Shown here piece after piece: positions 57,213 to 64,000 of a stretch of 64,000 nucleotides of DNA. A program made the position numbers and the translations under genes. Position 1 is the first letter of the stretch. Each line of letters opens with the position of its first letter. Below the pieces are notes generated by a model that worked only from the letters and a program-made list of their open reading frames with translations, was not told the DNA's origin and did no database searches. The DNA lies in NCBI RefSeq assembly GCF_030009775.1, contig NZ_JASCTH010000026.1, positions 109,363-173,362 on the forward strand. The letters run 5' to 3'. Source of the stretch: Actinoplanes sandaracinus (GTDB lineage: Bacteria > Actinomycetota > Actinomycetes > Mycobacteriales > Micromonosporaceae).

Positions 57213-58631
57213 ATGGTCATCGGATTGGTGGTCCACAGCGGCCACCGAGAGCGTTTCGCCGAGGCGGCGCGCACGCTCACCGGCGTCTCCTTCGCCTGGG
57301 CGGTCTACGAGCGCGAGGAGCAGATCCGCGAGCGGGTCAGCGAGTTGCTGGCCGCCGGTGACGTCGACGGCCTCCTGCTGGGGCTGGTCCCTTGGGCCCG
57401 GGCACGCGACCTCCTCCCGGCCGGCCTCCCCGTCGCCGTCACCCGGTCCGCCGCCCTCGACCTGGCACTGGCATGGGCCCGGGCTCGAGGCAACGGGTGG
57501 CCGGCCACCCCGGTCAGCATCGACACATTCGCCATCGAAACGGTCGACGAGGTCGCCACGGCGCTGGATCTCGACCGGGCGGCCATCGCCACCCTGCCGT
57601 TCGACGCGGAGCAGTCCCTCGGCGAGGTGGTGGCGTTCCACCGCGACCACCTCGATCGCACCGCCGCGCCCTATGTGATCACCGTGCGCACCGGCGTCTC
57701 CGCCGCCCTGGACGGGCGGACGGCCGTGCTGCACGCACTGGCCACACCCGGCACGATCCGCGCCGACCTCACCGAGCTGGTCCTGCGAGTCCGCCGGCAA
57801 CGAGCCGACGGGCAACGCTTCGCGGCCGCGGTCTTCCGCTCCCCCGCGACGGGCACACGCGCCGCGCTGCGCCGGACGCTCCGGGAGATCCCTGAGCTCG
57901 CCGACGCCTGGGTCGAGGAGCACGGGCCGCACGGCGTCGTCGCGTTCGCTCCGGCAGCCGTCTTCGAGAAGATCACCCAGCACTGGGTGATGGCGCCGGT
58001 GCCCTGGCGCGGCCGTCCGGGAAGCGGCGAAGATCCCCTCCCGGAGCAGGGGAGCCTAGGAGCGTTCGCCGGATTCGGCATCGGTCCCTCGGCACGCCGC
58101 AGCGTCGCCCTCGCCGAACAGGCCGCCGACCGCGCCGAACAGGACGGCCCACCCACCGCCTACCTGATCACCGACGACGGCGTGATGATCGGGCCGATGG
58201 GCGCCGCCGGTCCACCGCTGACCTACACCTACCGTCAGCACGGCGGGCTGGAGGATCTGGCCGGCCGGTCCGGACTGAGCCCGGCCACACTGTCCCGGCT
58301 GGCCGCACTCGAGCGGTCGCTGGGCGGTCGGCCCATCTCTCCCGGCGAGCTGGCGGACGCCCTCGGCATCACCGATCCCAGCGGGCGCCGTCTGGTCCGC
58401 AAACTCACCGAAGCCGGCCTCGCCGTCGCCGACGGCAGCACCCAGCCACATCACAAAGGCCGTCCGGCACGTCTCTACCGGCTAGCGATCACCGCGGCCC
58501 TCAGTTCCGGCCGGAGCCCGGCCGGTGGCCTCCCCGGCACGACGGGCGACATCGGCTCGACGACAGCGAGCGGCGGCCTCCCCTCGGCCTCCGCTGGAGA
58601 CACCGACTCGGCAGGCAGGGGCGGCCGATGA
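57213..58631 (+). CDS. Putative sensor-type transcriptional regulator
   Basis: A 472-residue protein I cannot place exactly. The N-terminal half (about 1-150) resembles PrpR-type sensing domains: VIGLVVHSGHRERFAEAARTL, VDGLLLGLVPWARARDLLPAGLPVAVTRSAALDLAL. A central part with GVVAFAPAAVFEKITQHW follows. The C-terminal 120 residues hold a winged-helix-like region (LEDLAGRSGLSPATLSRLAALERSLGG, ISPGELADALGITDPSGRRLVRKLTEAGLAV). GGGGAGG lies four bases before the ATG. Its stop overlaps the amidohydrolase start (ATGA). It probably controls this locus through the 18-bp sites; the ligand may be an amino sugar or D-amino acid derivative. Confidence 0.65.
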   Translation: MVIGLVVHSGHRERFAEAARTLTGVSFAWAVYEREEQIRERVSELLAAGDVDGLLLGLVPWARARDLLPAGLPVAVTRSAALDLALAWARARGNGWPATPVSIDTFAIETVDEVATALDLDRAAIATLPFDAEQSLGEVVAFHRDHLDRTAAPYVITVRTGVSAALDGRTAVLHALATPGTIRADLTELVLRVRRQRADGQRFAAAVFRSPATGTRAALRRTLREIPELADAWVEEHGPHGVVAFAPAAVFEKITQHWVMAPVPWRGRPGSGEDPLPEQGSLGAFAGFGIGPSARRSVALAEQAADRAEQDGPPTAYLITDDGVMIGPMGAAGPPLTYTYRQHGGLEDLAGRSGLSPATLSRLAALERSLGGRPISPGELADALGITDPSGRRLVRKLTEAGLAVADGSTQPHHKGRPARLYRLAITAALSSGRSPAGGLPGTTGDIGSTTASGGLPSASAGDTDSAGRGGR

Positions 58632-59842
58632 GATACGACCTGGTGCTGACCGGCGCCGAGCACGGTGACATCGCGGTGCTGGACGGCTTGATCGCAGCGA
58701 TCGGCCCCGACCTGGCCGCGAACACCCACCGGGTGCTCGATGTCGCCGGGCGCCTCGTCACACCCGGCCTGATCGATCTGCACACCCACGTCGGCCCCGG
58801 CTACTGGGGCATCGACCCCGATCCGATCGCCTGGTACACGGGCGTCACCACCTGGGTGGACGCCGGATCGGCCGGGGCGTACACGTTGGCCGGCCTGCGG
58901 CGGGTCGCCGAGACGGCGATGGTGCGGGTGCCGGCGCTGCTCAACATCTCCGCGGTCGGCCTGGCCGGGCGCACCGGTGAAAGCCGCGACCTCGCCAACT
59001 GCGACACCTCGCTGGCGATCGACACCATCCAGGCCAATCGCGATCTGCTCCACGGCATCAAGGTGCGCATCGACGCGGAGACCGTGGGAGACAACGGGGT
59101 CGAACCACTGCGCCGAGGCCTGGCGGCGGCCGAGGCCTGCGGGGTGCCGGTCATGGTCCACATCGGCACGGCGCCGCCCGCGCTCGACGAGGTGCTCGGG
59201 CTGCTGCGGCCCGGCGACATCGTGACGCACTGCGCGAGCGGGATCGCCGCGCCACTCGGCCCAGCCGTGTGTGCGGCCGCCGAGCGAGGGGTCCTTCTCG
59301 ACCTGGGTCACGGCTCCGGCGGATTCGCCTTCGACGTGCTCGAAGCACAACTCGCCGCAGGGCTGCGCCCGTTCACGGTCTCCACCGATCTGCACGCCCG
59401 CTCACTGCACGGTCCGGTCTTCGACCTCCCGGTGACCATGGCGAAACTCCTGGCGGCCGGCATCCCGTTGCCCGAGGTGATCGACGCGGCCACCGCCCAT
59501 CCCGCGCGGGCACTCGGCCTTCCCGGCGGGACCCTCGCGGTCGGCTCACCCGCCGACTTCGCGATCTTCGAGGTCCGCGAGGAGCCGTTCCCGGTCGTCG
59601 ACGCCCACCGGCAGGTCCGGGTCTCACCGGTCCGCCTGGTGAATGAGGCGACCTATGTGGGCGGTCGCCCGCTCACCCCACGATTGCCGGCCCCACCCGC
59701 GCCGTGGATCCCCTTGACGGATACACAGCGAGCGGCTCTGGCACGCCGCGAACGCGACATACGTGACCTGCTCGCCACTCCACTGGTGGACGTGGGCGGG
59801 CTGGCCGACCAGTTCCCGAGAACGAAACCGAGGAGTTCCTGA
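58628..59842 (+). CDS. Amidohydrolase/deacetylase-family metallohydrolase
   Basis: A 404-residue binuclear-metal amidohydrolase of the EF_0837/Atu3266-like deacetylase type. Metal ligands appear in LIDLHTHVG (about 54-62), GIKVRIDAE (candidate carboxylated Lys, about 141), VMVHIGTAP, IVTHCASG and STDLHARS (about 256-263). The family removes N-acyl groups from small amides, including N-acyl-amino acids or sugars. It is translationally coupled to the regulator upstream and shares a base with RidA (TGATG), so the three make one operon. Confidence 0.88.
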   Translation: MRYDLVLTGAEHGDIAVLDGLIAAIGPDLAANTHRVLDVAGRLVTPGLIDLHTHVGPGYWGIDPDPIAWYTGVTTWVDAGSAGAYTLAGLRRVAETAMVRVPALLNISAVGLAGRTGESRDLANCDTSLAIDTIQANRDLLHGIKVRIDAETVGDNGVEPLRRGLAAAEACGVPVMVHIGTAPPALDEVLGLLRPGDIVTHCASGIAAPLGPAVCAAAERGVLLDLGHGSGGFAFDVLEAQLAAGLRPFTVSTDLHARSLHGPVFDLPVTMAKLLAAGIPLPEVIDAATAHPARALGLPGGTLAVGSPADFAIFEVREEPFPVVDAHRQVRVSPVRLVNEATYVGGRPLTPRLPAPPAPWIPLTDTQRAALARRERDIRDLLATPLVDVGGLADQFPRTKPRSS

Positions 59843-60222
59843 TGCCCAAGCGTGCTGTGATGACCGACAAGGCGGCGCCCGCCGGTGGCCCGTACTCGCA
59901 CGCCGTCATCGCCGGCGACACCATCTACCTGGCCGGAGCGATCCCGGCGCTGCCGGACGGCACCAGGGTCACCGGCAGCTTCGCCGAGCAGGCACATGCG
60001 GCCTTCCGCAACCTGGCGGCGGTCGCCGAAGCCGCCGGCTCCAGCCTGAACGACGCGGTGCGGGTCGGGGTCTACCTGCGCGACTTCAGCGATTTCCCGG
60101 AGATGAACGAGATCTACCAGCAATACATCAAGGGCCCCGACCGCGCGGTACGGACGACGCTGCCGGTTCCGCTCGTCGGCTTCGACATCGAGATCGACGC
60201 CGTTCTCTACACGGGCACCTGA
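59842..60222 (+). CDS. ridA: RidA-family enamine/imine deaminase
   Basis: Hydrolyses reactive enamine/imine intermediates such as 2-aminoacrylate released by PLP dehydratases. The 126-residue protein has PAGGPYSHAVIAGDTIYLAGAIPALPDG, LAAVAEAAGSSLNDAVRVGVYLRD, and the region of the catalytic Arg in RAVRTTLPVPLVGFDIEIDAV (about 100-120). It is last of a three-gene operon. Its presence beside a D-serine-dehydratase-like PLP enzyme supports deamination of D-amino acids at this locus. Confidence 0.88.
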   Translation: MPKRAVMTDKAAPAGGPYSHAVIAGDTIYLAGAIPALPDGTRVTGSFAEQAHAAFRNLAAVAEAAGSSLNDAVRVGVYLRDFSDFPEMNEIYQQYIKGPDRAVRTTLPVPLVGFDIEIDAVLYTGT

Positions 60223-60321
60223 GCAGGGCACGGTGCGGAGAGGAGCACGGTGACACCGCCGGCGCGACGTGGGCGACCACCCAACGGGTAACCGGGGACT
60301 CTCTTGGGTAGAGGGATATCC

Positions 60322-63300
60322 ATGCCTCACCCCGGAGAGTTGCTCGGCGGACGGTACCGCCTCGACGATCGCATCGGCGCGGGTGGCATGGGCGAGGTCT
60401 GGCAGGCGACCGACACCGTGCTCGGACGAGCCGTCGCGGTCAAGACCCTGCACACCGATCGGGCGACCGACCCAGGCTTCCAGCGCCGCTTCCGGCACGA
60501 GGCACGCGCGCTGGCGGCGCTGCACCACCCCGGCGTGGTGGCGGTCTACGACTTCGGCAACACCACTGCCGATCTCGACAGTCACGACGCAGGTGCGGGG
60601 GCCGGCGCCGACGTCGGGGCTGAAGGCGCCTACCTGGTCATGGCCCGGGTCGACGGGCAGCCACTCAACCGGATCCTGGCCGAACGGGGCAGGCTCACCG
60701 CCGCCGAGACGATGTCGATCGTGGCGCAGGCCGCCCGGGCTTTGGACGCCGCGCACAAGACCGGCATCGTCCACCGCGACGTCAAACCCGGCAACCTGCT
60801 GATCGAGCCGGACGGCGCAGTCGTCCTGGTCGACTTCGGGGTGGCCCGGTCCGCGCATTCCGGCACACTGACCGGCGCTCGGGAAGTGGTCGGCACCGCG
60901 CTCTACATCGCCCCGGAACAGGTCACCAAGGAAGCGACCGGTCCCGCCGCGGATGTCTATGCGCTGGGAGCACTGGCGTTCCACTGCCTCACCGGGCATC
61001 CGCCGTTCCAGGGTGGAAACCCGATCGCGATCGCCCTGCAGCACCTCGAGGACGCTCCACCCCCGCTGCCGGACGATGTGCCGGAAGAGGTGGCGGCGTT
61101 GGTCCGGACGGCCCTGGCCAAGAGTCCGGCGGCGCGTTTCCCCTCCGCCGGCGCCATGGCGGCGGCGGCCGAAGCGGCGGGTGTTTCGATCGCCAATGGC
61201 TCGACGGCCGGCAGCCCTCCGAAGACCGGCACCACACCCGGCGGCGTGACGAGCAACGCGACGGCCGCGCTGGCCGTCACCGACCTCCTCGGCGCCACCG
61301 AAAGCAGCCCAGCCGGAAGCCGGAACCCCGCAGGCCACGGCAGTGCAGGTAGCGGCGCTGCGGCTAGCGGCGCAGCAGGTATCGGTCCTGCTGGCCACGG
61401 CACTGCAGGCAGCAGTCCTGCGGGCCACGGCAGTGCAGGTAGCGGCGCTGCGGCTAGCGGCGCAGCAGGTATCGGTCCTGCTGGCCACGGCACTGCAGGC
61501 AGCAGTCCTGCGGGCCACGGCAGTGCAGGTAGCGGCGCTGCGGCTAGCGGCGCAGCAGGTATCGGTCCTGCTGGCCACGGCACTACAGACAGCAGTCCTG
61601 CGAGCCAGGGCAATGCGGGCCCCGGCACTGCAGCTAGCCGCGCTGCGGGTAACAGCGCTGACAACCTTGTCGGGAACGACACTGCAACAGCCGGAGCCGC
61701 CGGAAGCCGAGACGCTACGAACAACGCCGCCGTAGGCAAGGCGACAGACGACGTTGCGGGAGACAACGCCTCGGTCGCCAATGCCGGCGGGGGTAAGAAC
61801 AGTGCGGGCAGTCTCGCTGCAAGCACGGCCGCCGTCGGGGGCAGTACCGCTGGAGACAATGCCACCGAGGCCTATGCGGCTGGAATCGACGCCGTCGGCA
61901 ACGCCGAGGAGAGCGCCTTCCGGACCGGTGCTCCAGGAGGCTCCGGCCCCGAAGGCTCCGCGGGCGAAAACAACGCTGCTGGCAACGCCGAGGAGGGCGG
62001 GTTCCAAAGTGGCCCCGTGGGAAATGTATCGGCTGCGGCCGCAGAAGAGCGGCCCGACGGACTGGCGGTCACCAGGGCCGACGCACCTTGGTTCGGCATC
62101 GCCGCGGTTGGTGGCTCGGAGGACTTCGAGACGGATACGACCACACATGATGCTGGGACCACCGCGCCTTGGGACGTCTCCTCGTCGTTGACCAAACCCG
62201 TCTCCTCGCGGCGGACCGACGCCACCCCCTCGCCGCTGACCGACACCGCCCCTTCGCCGCTGACCGACTTTGATCGGAACGACATCGGGCCGAACAGATC
62301 ACGGTCGCCAGGACCCGACCGGTTCGACTCCACCGGAAGCAGCACATCGGGGACCAGAGTGGGGAACACGGACGGCGTCACCCCGCGGTCACCCCACACA
62401 CCGCAGTCACCCCACAGCGAAGAACTCGCCGCCGCCGCAACAGACGGCCCCTTGGCCGGAGTCGCCGGAGCGAGCGCTGCCGCGGCGGCATCGCATGACG
62501 GGCTGCCCGAGGCTTCGTCGAGGGATGGTGTGACACCACCGGCGTCACCGGAGGCAACTGGAGCCGGTCCGGGCGAAAGCAAGCCAGCCGCAGCCAGATC
62601 AAGCGCAGCCGAACCAAGCGCAGCCGGACAAGGCCAGGACGAGCCAAGCAAGAGAGGGCTCGATAGCAGCAGGCAGTACCAGAACGAGCCAGGCAGCGGA
62701 CGGGGCGAGGCCGAGCCAGGCAGCGTCCGGTCCGGCGACAGCCAGAGCCGGGTCGGGTCTGTCGGCGGCGGCGGCGGCAATACCAGGAGCGGCGGCGTGC
62801 CGAATTGGTCCGAGCCTGGCGGTGTGGGGCAGGGCGAGAGCCGTCCAGGCGACGCTCGACCGGACGCGAGCGGGCCAGGCAACCCTCGACCGGACACGAG
62901 CGAGCCAGGCGTCAGTGAGCTGCGCCGGGGCAGGGGTCGCCTCGTTGCGGTCCTGGTTCTGGCGGCGGCCGCTCTGCTGGGAGTCGGAAGTTTGATCGTC
63001 ACTGATCCGCTCAGATTCTTCGCGGAAGACCCGAAGCCGGTGACCAGCGCACCGGCGGCTCCGGGGAGTTCCGCTCCACGGGGCACCGGCAGCACCAAGG
63101 ACGGGAACGGGGCCGCTGAGCAGAAGGCGGTTCAGCCGGACAGGACGCCGAAGAAGGAGCAGACGCCCACCCGCGCACCGAGCCCGACGTCCACCCGTCC
63201 GGCGGAGACTTCGGCCACCCCCACGCCCACTGGCGAAGCGACGACGACAAGAACATCGTCCACACCGGAGCCGACGTCTACCACGGGGCAGACCGGGCAG

Positions 63301-63345
63301 CCGAACGAGAACGATAACGAACCAGGCGAGAACGAGACCGACTGA
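60322..63345 (+). CDS. Membrane Ser/Thr protein kinase with repetitive linker
   Basis: The 1,007-residue protein has an N-terminal PknB-type kinase domain (about 11-275) with Gly loop GAGGMGEV, AVKTL lysine, HRDVKPGN, DFGVA and APEQ, all needed for activity. Residues about 290-870 are a low-complexity, probably disordered linker with a perfect 30-residue repeat (near 340-430), followed by one membrane helix (VAVLVLAAAALLGVGSLIV) and about 110 Pro/Thr-rich outer residues. No PASTA domain. AGAGGG precedes the ATG at 60322. A Ser/Thr/Pro-rich linker could be its own phosphorylation substrate. Confidence 0.9.
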   Translation: MPHPGELLGGRYRLDDRIGAGGMGEVWQATDTVLGRAVAVKTLHTDRATDPGFQRRFRHEARALAALHHPGVVAVYDFGNTTADLDSHDAGAGAGADVGAEGAYLVMARVDGQPLNRILAERGRLTAAETMSIVAQAARALDAAHKTGIVHRDVKPGNLLIEPDGAVVLVDFGVARSAHSGTLTGAREVVGTALYIAPEQVTKEATGPAADVYALGALAFHCLTGHPPFQGGNPIAIALQHLEDAPPPLPDDVPEEVAALVRTALAKSPAARFPSAGAMAAAAEAAGVSIANGSTAGSPPKTGTTPGGVTSNATAALAVTDLLGATESSPAGSRNPAGHGSAGSGAAASGAAGIGPAGHGTAGSSPAGHGSAGSGAAASGAAGIGPAGHGTAGSSPAGHGSAGSGAAASGAAGIGPAGHGTTDSSPASQGNAGPGTAASRAAGNSADNLVGNDTATAGAAGSRDATNNAAVGKATDDVAGDNASVANAGGGKNSAGSLAASTAAVGGSTAGDNATEAYAAGIDAVGNAEESAFRTGAPGGSGPEGSAGENNAAGNAEEGGFQSGPVGNVSAAAAEERPDGLAVTRADAPWFGIAAVGGSEDFETDTTTHDAGTTAPWDVSSSLTKPVSSRRTDATPSPLTDTAPSPLTDFDRNDIGPNRSRSPGPDRFDSTGSSTSGTRVGNTDGVTPRSPHTPQSPHSEELAAAATDGPLAGVAGASAAAAASHDGLPEASSRDGVTPPASPEATGAGPGESKPAAARSSAAEPSAAGQGQDEPSKRGLDSSRQYQNEPGSGRGEAEPGSVRSGDSQSRVGSVGGGGGNTRSGGVPNWSEPGGVGQGESRPGDARPDASGPGNPRPDTSEPGVSELRRGRGRLVAVLVLAAAALLGVGSLIVTDPLRFFAEDPKPVTSAPAAPGSSAPRGTGSTKDGNGAAEQKAVQPDRTPKKEQTPTRAPSPTSTRPAETSATPTPTGEATTTRTSSTPEPTSTTGQTGQPNENDNEPGENETD
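61341..61610 (+). repeat. 90-bp in-frame repeat in the kinase linker
   Basis: Three 90-bp units (61341, 61431, 61521); the first two are identical and the third drifts at its end. Each encodes GSGAAASGAAGIGPAGHG and about twelve more residues, forming an Ala/Gly/Ser repeat. Confidence 0.92.
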
Positions 63346-63783
63346 TCACACCGCCGACCCGGCCGTATTCAGCGCCAGGACTCTCCGCCAGCGGCGCGTC
63401 CTGACGACTGGTTGATGAGTCGCCGCGGGAAAGACATCACGCAGACTGTTGAGCCACCGCAGGCAAGGCACCGCGCGCAGGTCACAGGTGGCCGCGAGGA
63501 CAACACCACACAAACCAACGAACCACCACAACCAAGACATCGCGCGAGTACGGATCGCCGTGAGGAAGACGCCGCCGGAGGCTGGAGCGGCGAGCATTGA
63601 CGCAGCGGGGTCGACAAGGCGAGCGGCAGCGGTGTCGACGAGGTGGGCGCACACCGCCGAATACCACCGCATCCCGCCTTTGACCAGGGCGTGAACGGCC
63701 TGGATGCGAACCAGGGAATCGCTATGTAGTATCCCTCAGCCACTGTCCGCGTGACCCGCGGCGCTGATTCCCTTAGGCAGGAC
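63346..63783. other. Gene-free spacer with a degenerate direct repeat
   Basis: No convincing gene. Between about 63425 and 63580 an ~69-base unit (start GAAAGACATCACGCAGACTG-like) occurs twice with many changes, ending GCGAGGACAACACC-like and GTGAGGAAGACGCC-like. A promoter for the acyltransferase gene is expected near 63680-63760 (TAGTAT-like -10), not firmly identified. Confidence 0.5.
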
Positions 63784-64000
63784 ATGTCGGTCATTAACGA
63801 CGCGCATACCGCGACTCTCTCTCCGGGAAACTCGGTCAGCACGCCTCAGACATCCAGTCCGCCGCATCTCAGGTTCCGGCCTGACATCGAGGGTATGCGC
63901 GCGATCGCGGTGACTCTGGTCGTGCTCTCCCACGCCGGCCTCACCGGCATCGCCGGCGGCTACATCGGCGTCGACGTGTTCTTCGTCATCTCCGGATTCC
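63784..64000 (+). CDS. Acyltransferase 3 family membrane protein (partial)
   Basis: Only the first 72 residues are inside the window. After a 30-residue polar lead, RPDIEGMRAIAVTLVVLSHAG and GGYIGVDVFFVISGF match the OafA/YrhL acyltransferase 3 family, which O-acylates sugars, lipids or cell-wall polymers. AGGCAGG lies just before the ATG. The frame remains open to the window edge. Confidence 0.9.
   Translation, partial: MSVINDAHTATLSPGNSVSTPQTSSPPHLRFRPDIEGMRAIAVTLVVLSHAGLTGIAGGYIGVDVFFVISGF

Noticed and set aside
59653..62148. 831-codon minus-strand frame across ridA and the kinase
   Set aside because: Repeats such as CSAVASRTDTCCAA mirror the kinase linker repeats; no ribosome site or family features.
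63412..63600. Small 62-residue plus-strand gene
   Set aside because: It follows a degenerate DNA repeat, lacks a ribosome site and has no recognisable domain.

Overview
The window is high-GC, densely packed actinobacterial chromosome. The gene order (pyr operon with mihF, gmk, rpoZ, coaBC, metK and priA; aro genes with efp and nusB; alaS, ruvX, mltG) together with a BldD orthologue carrying the c-di-GMP signature points to a sporulating, filamentous actinomycete. Micromonosporaceae, probably Actinoplanes or a relative, is my inference from that order and protein style. I found no tRNA, rRNA, CRISPR array, insertion sequence or prophage. The left two thirds is conserved housekeeping DNA; the right third (about 46-64 kb) is more accessory.

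Region 1 (1-21.0 kb, minus strand): pyrR-pyrB-pyrC-carA-carB-pyrD-bioA-pyrF makes UMP, with most junctions overlapping by 1-4 bases and a biotin gene (bioA) lodged inside. mihF, gmk, rpoZ, coaBC and metK follow, then priA, def, fmt and rsmB. A PyrR-type RNA loop lies directly against the pyrR ribosome binding site. PriA lacks recognisable helicase motifs and carries an Ala/Glu/Gly-rich insert.

Region 2 (21.2-37.6 kb): bldD has its own promoter and terminator and is followed by a frameshifted AbiEi/DUF559-type gene. The minus-strand run alaS-ruvX-mltG-mltG-aroE-aroC-aroK-aroB-aroQ-efp-nusB is interrupted by plus-strand insertions: a Bcr/CflA-type exporter, and a ribbon-helix-helix/Clp-N protein with a polysaccharide deacetylase. 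Two tandem, divergent mltG paralogues are present.

Region 3 (37.6-46.5 kb): two small membrane proteins, a 1,921-residue low-complexity protein with several in-frame repeat arrays and a Cys-rich extracellular tail, and rarA, whose stop overlaps the start of the giant gene.

Region 4 (46.5-64 kb): an ArsR-like regulator/MFS pair behind four 13-bp operator-like repeats, a GyrI-like protein, aspS, a membrane protein with about 21 REAAS-type pentads, two small enzymes, and a group that looks like D-amino-acid/amino-sugar catabolism (D-threonine-aldolase-like PLP enzyme, GH20 hexosaminidase, sensor-type regulator, amidohydrolase, RidA). An 18-bp inverted site occurs at both promoters of the divergent hexosaminidase/regulator pair. 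A Ser/Thr kinase with a long repetitive linker and the start of an acyltransferase-3 gene close the window.

The most unusual items are the giant rarA-coupled protein, the REAAS protein, the divergent catabolic locus with its operator pair, the RHH/Clp-N gene with its phased operator, and the PyrR translational switch.
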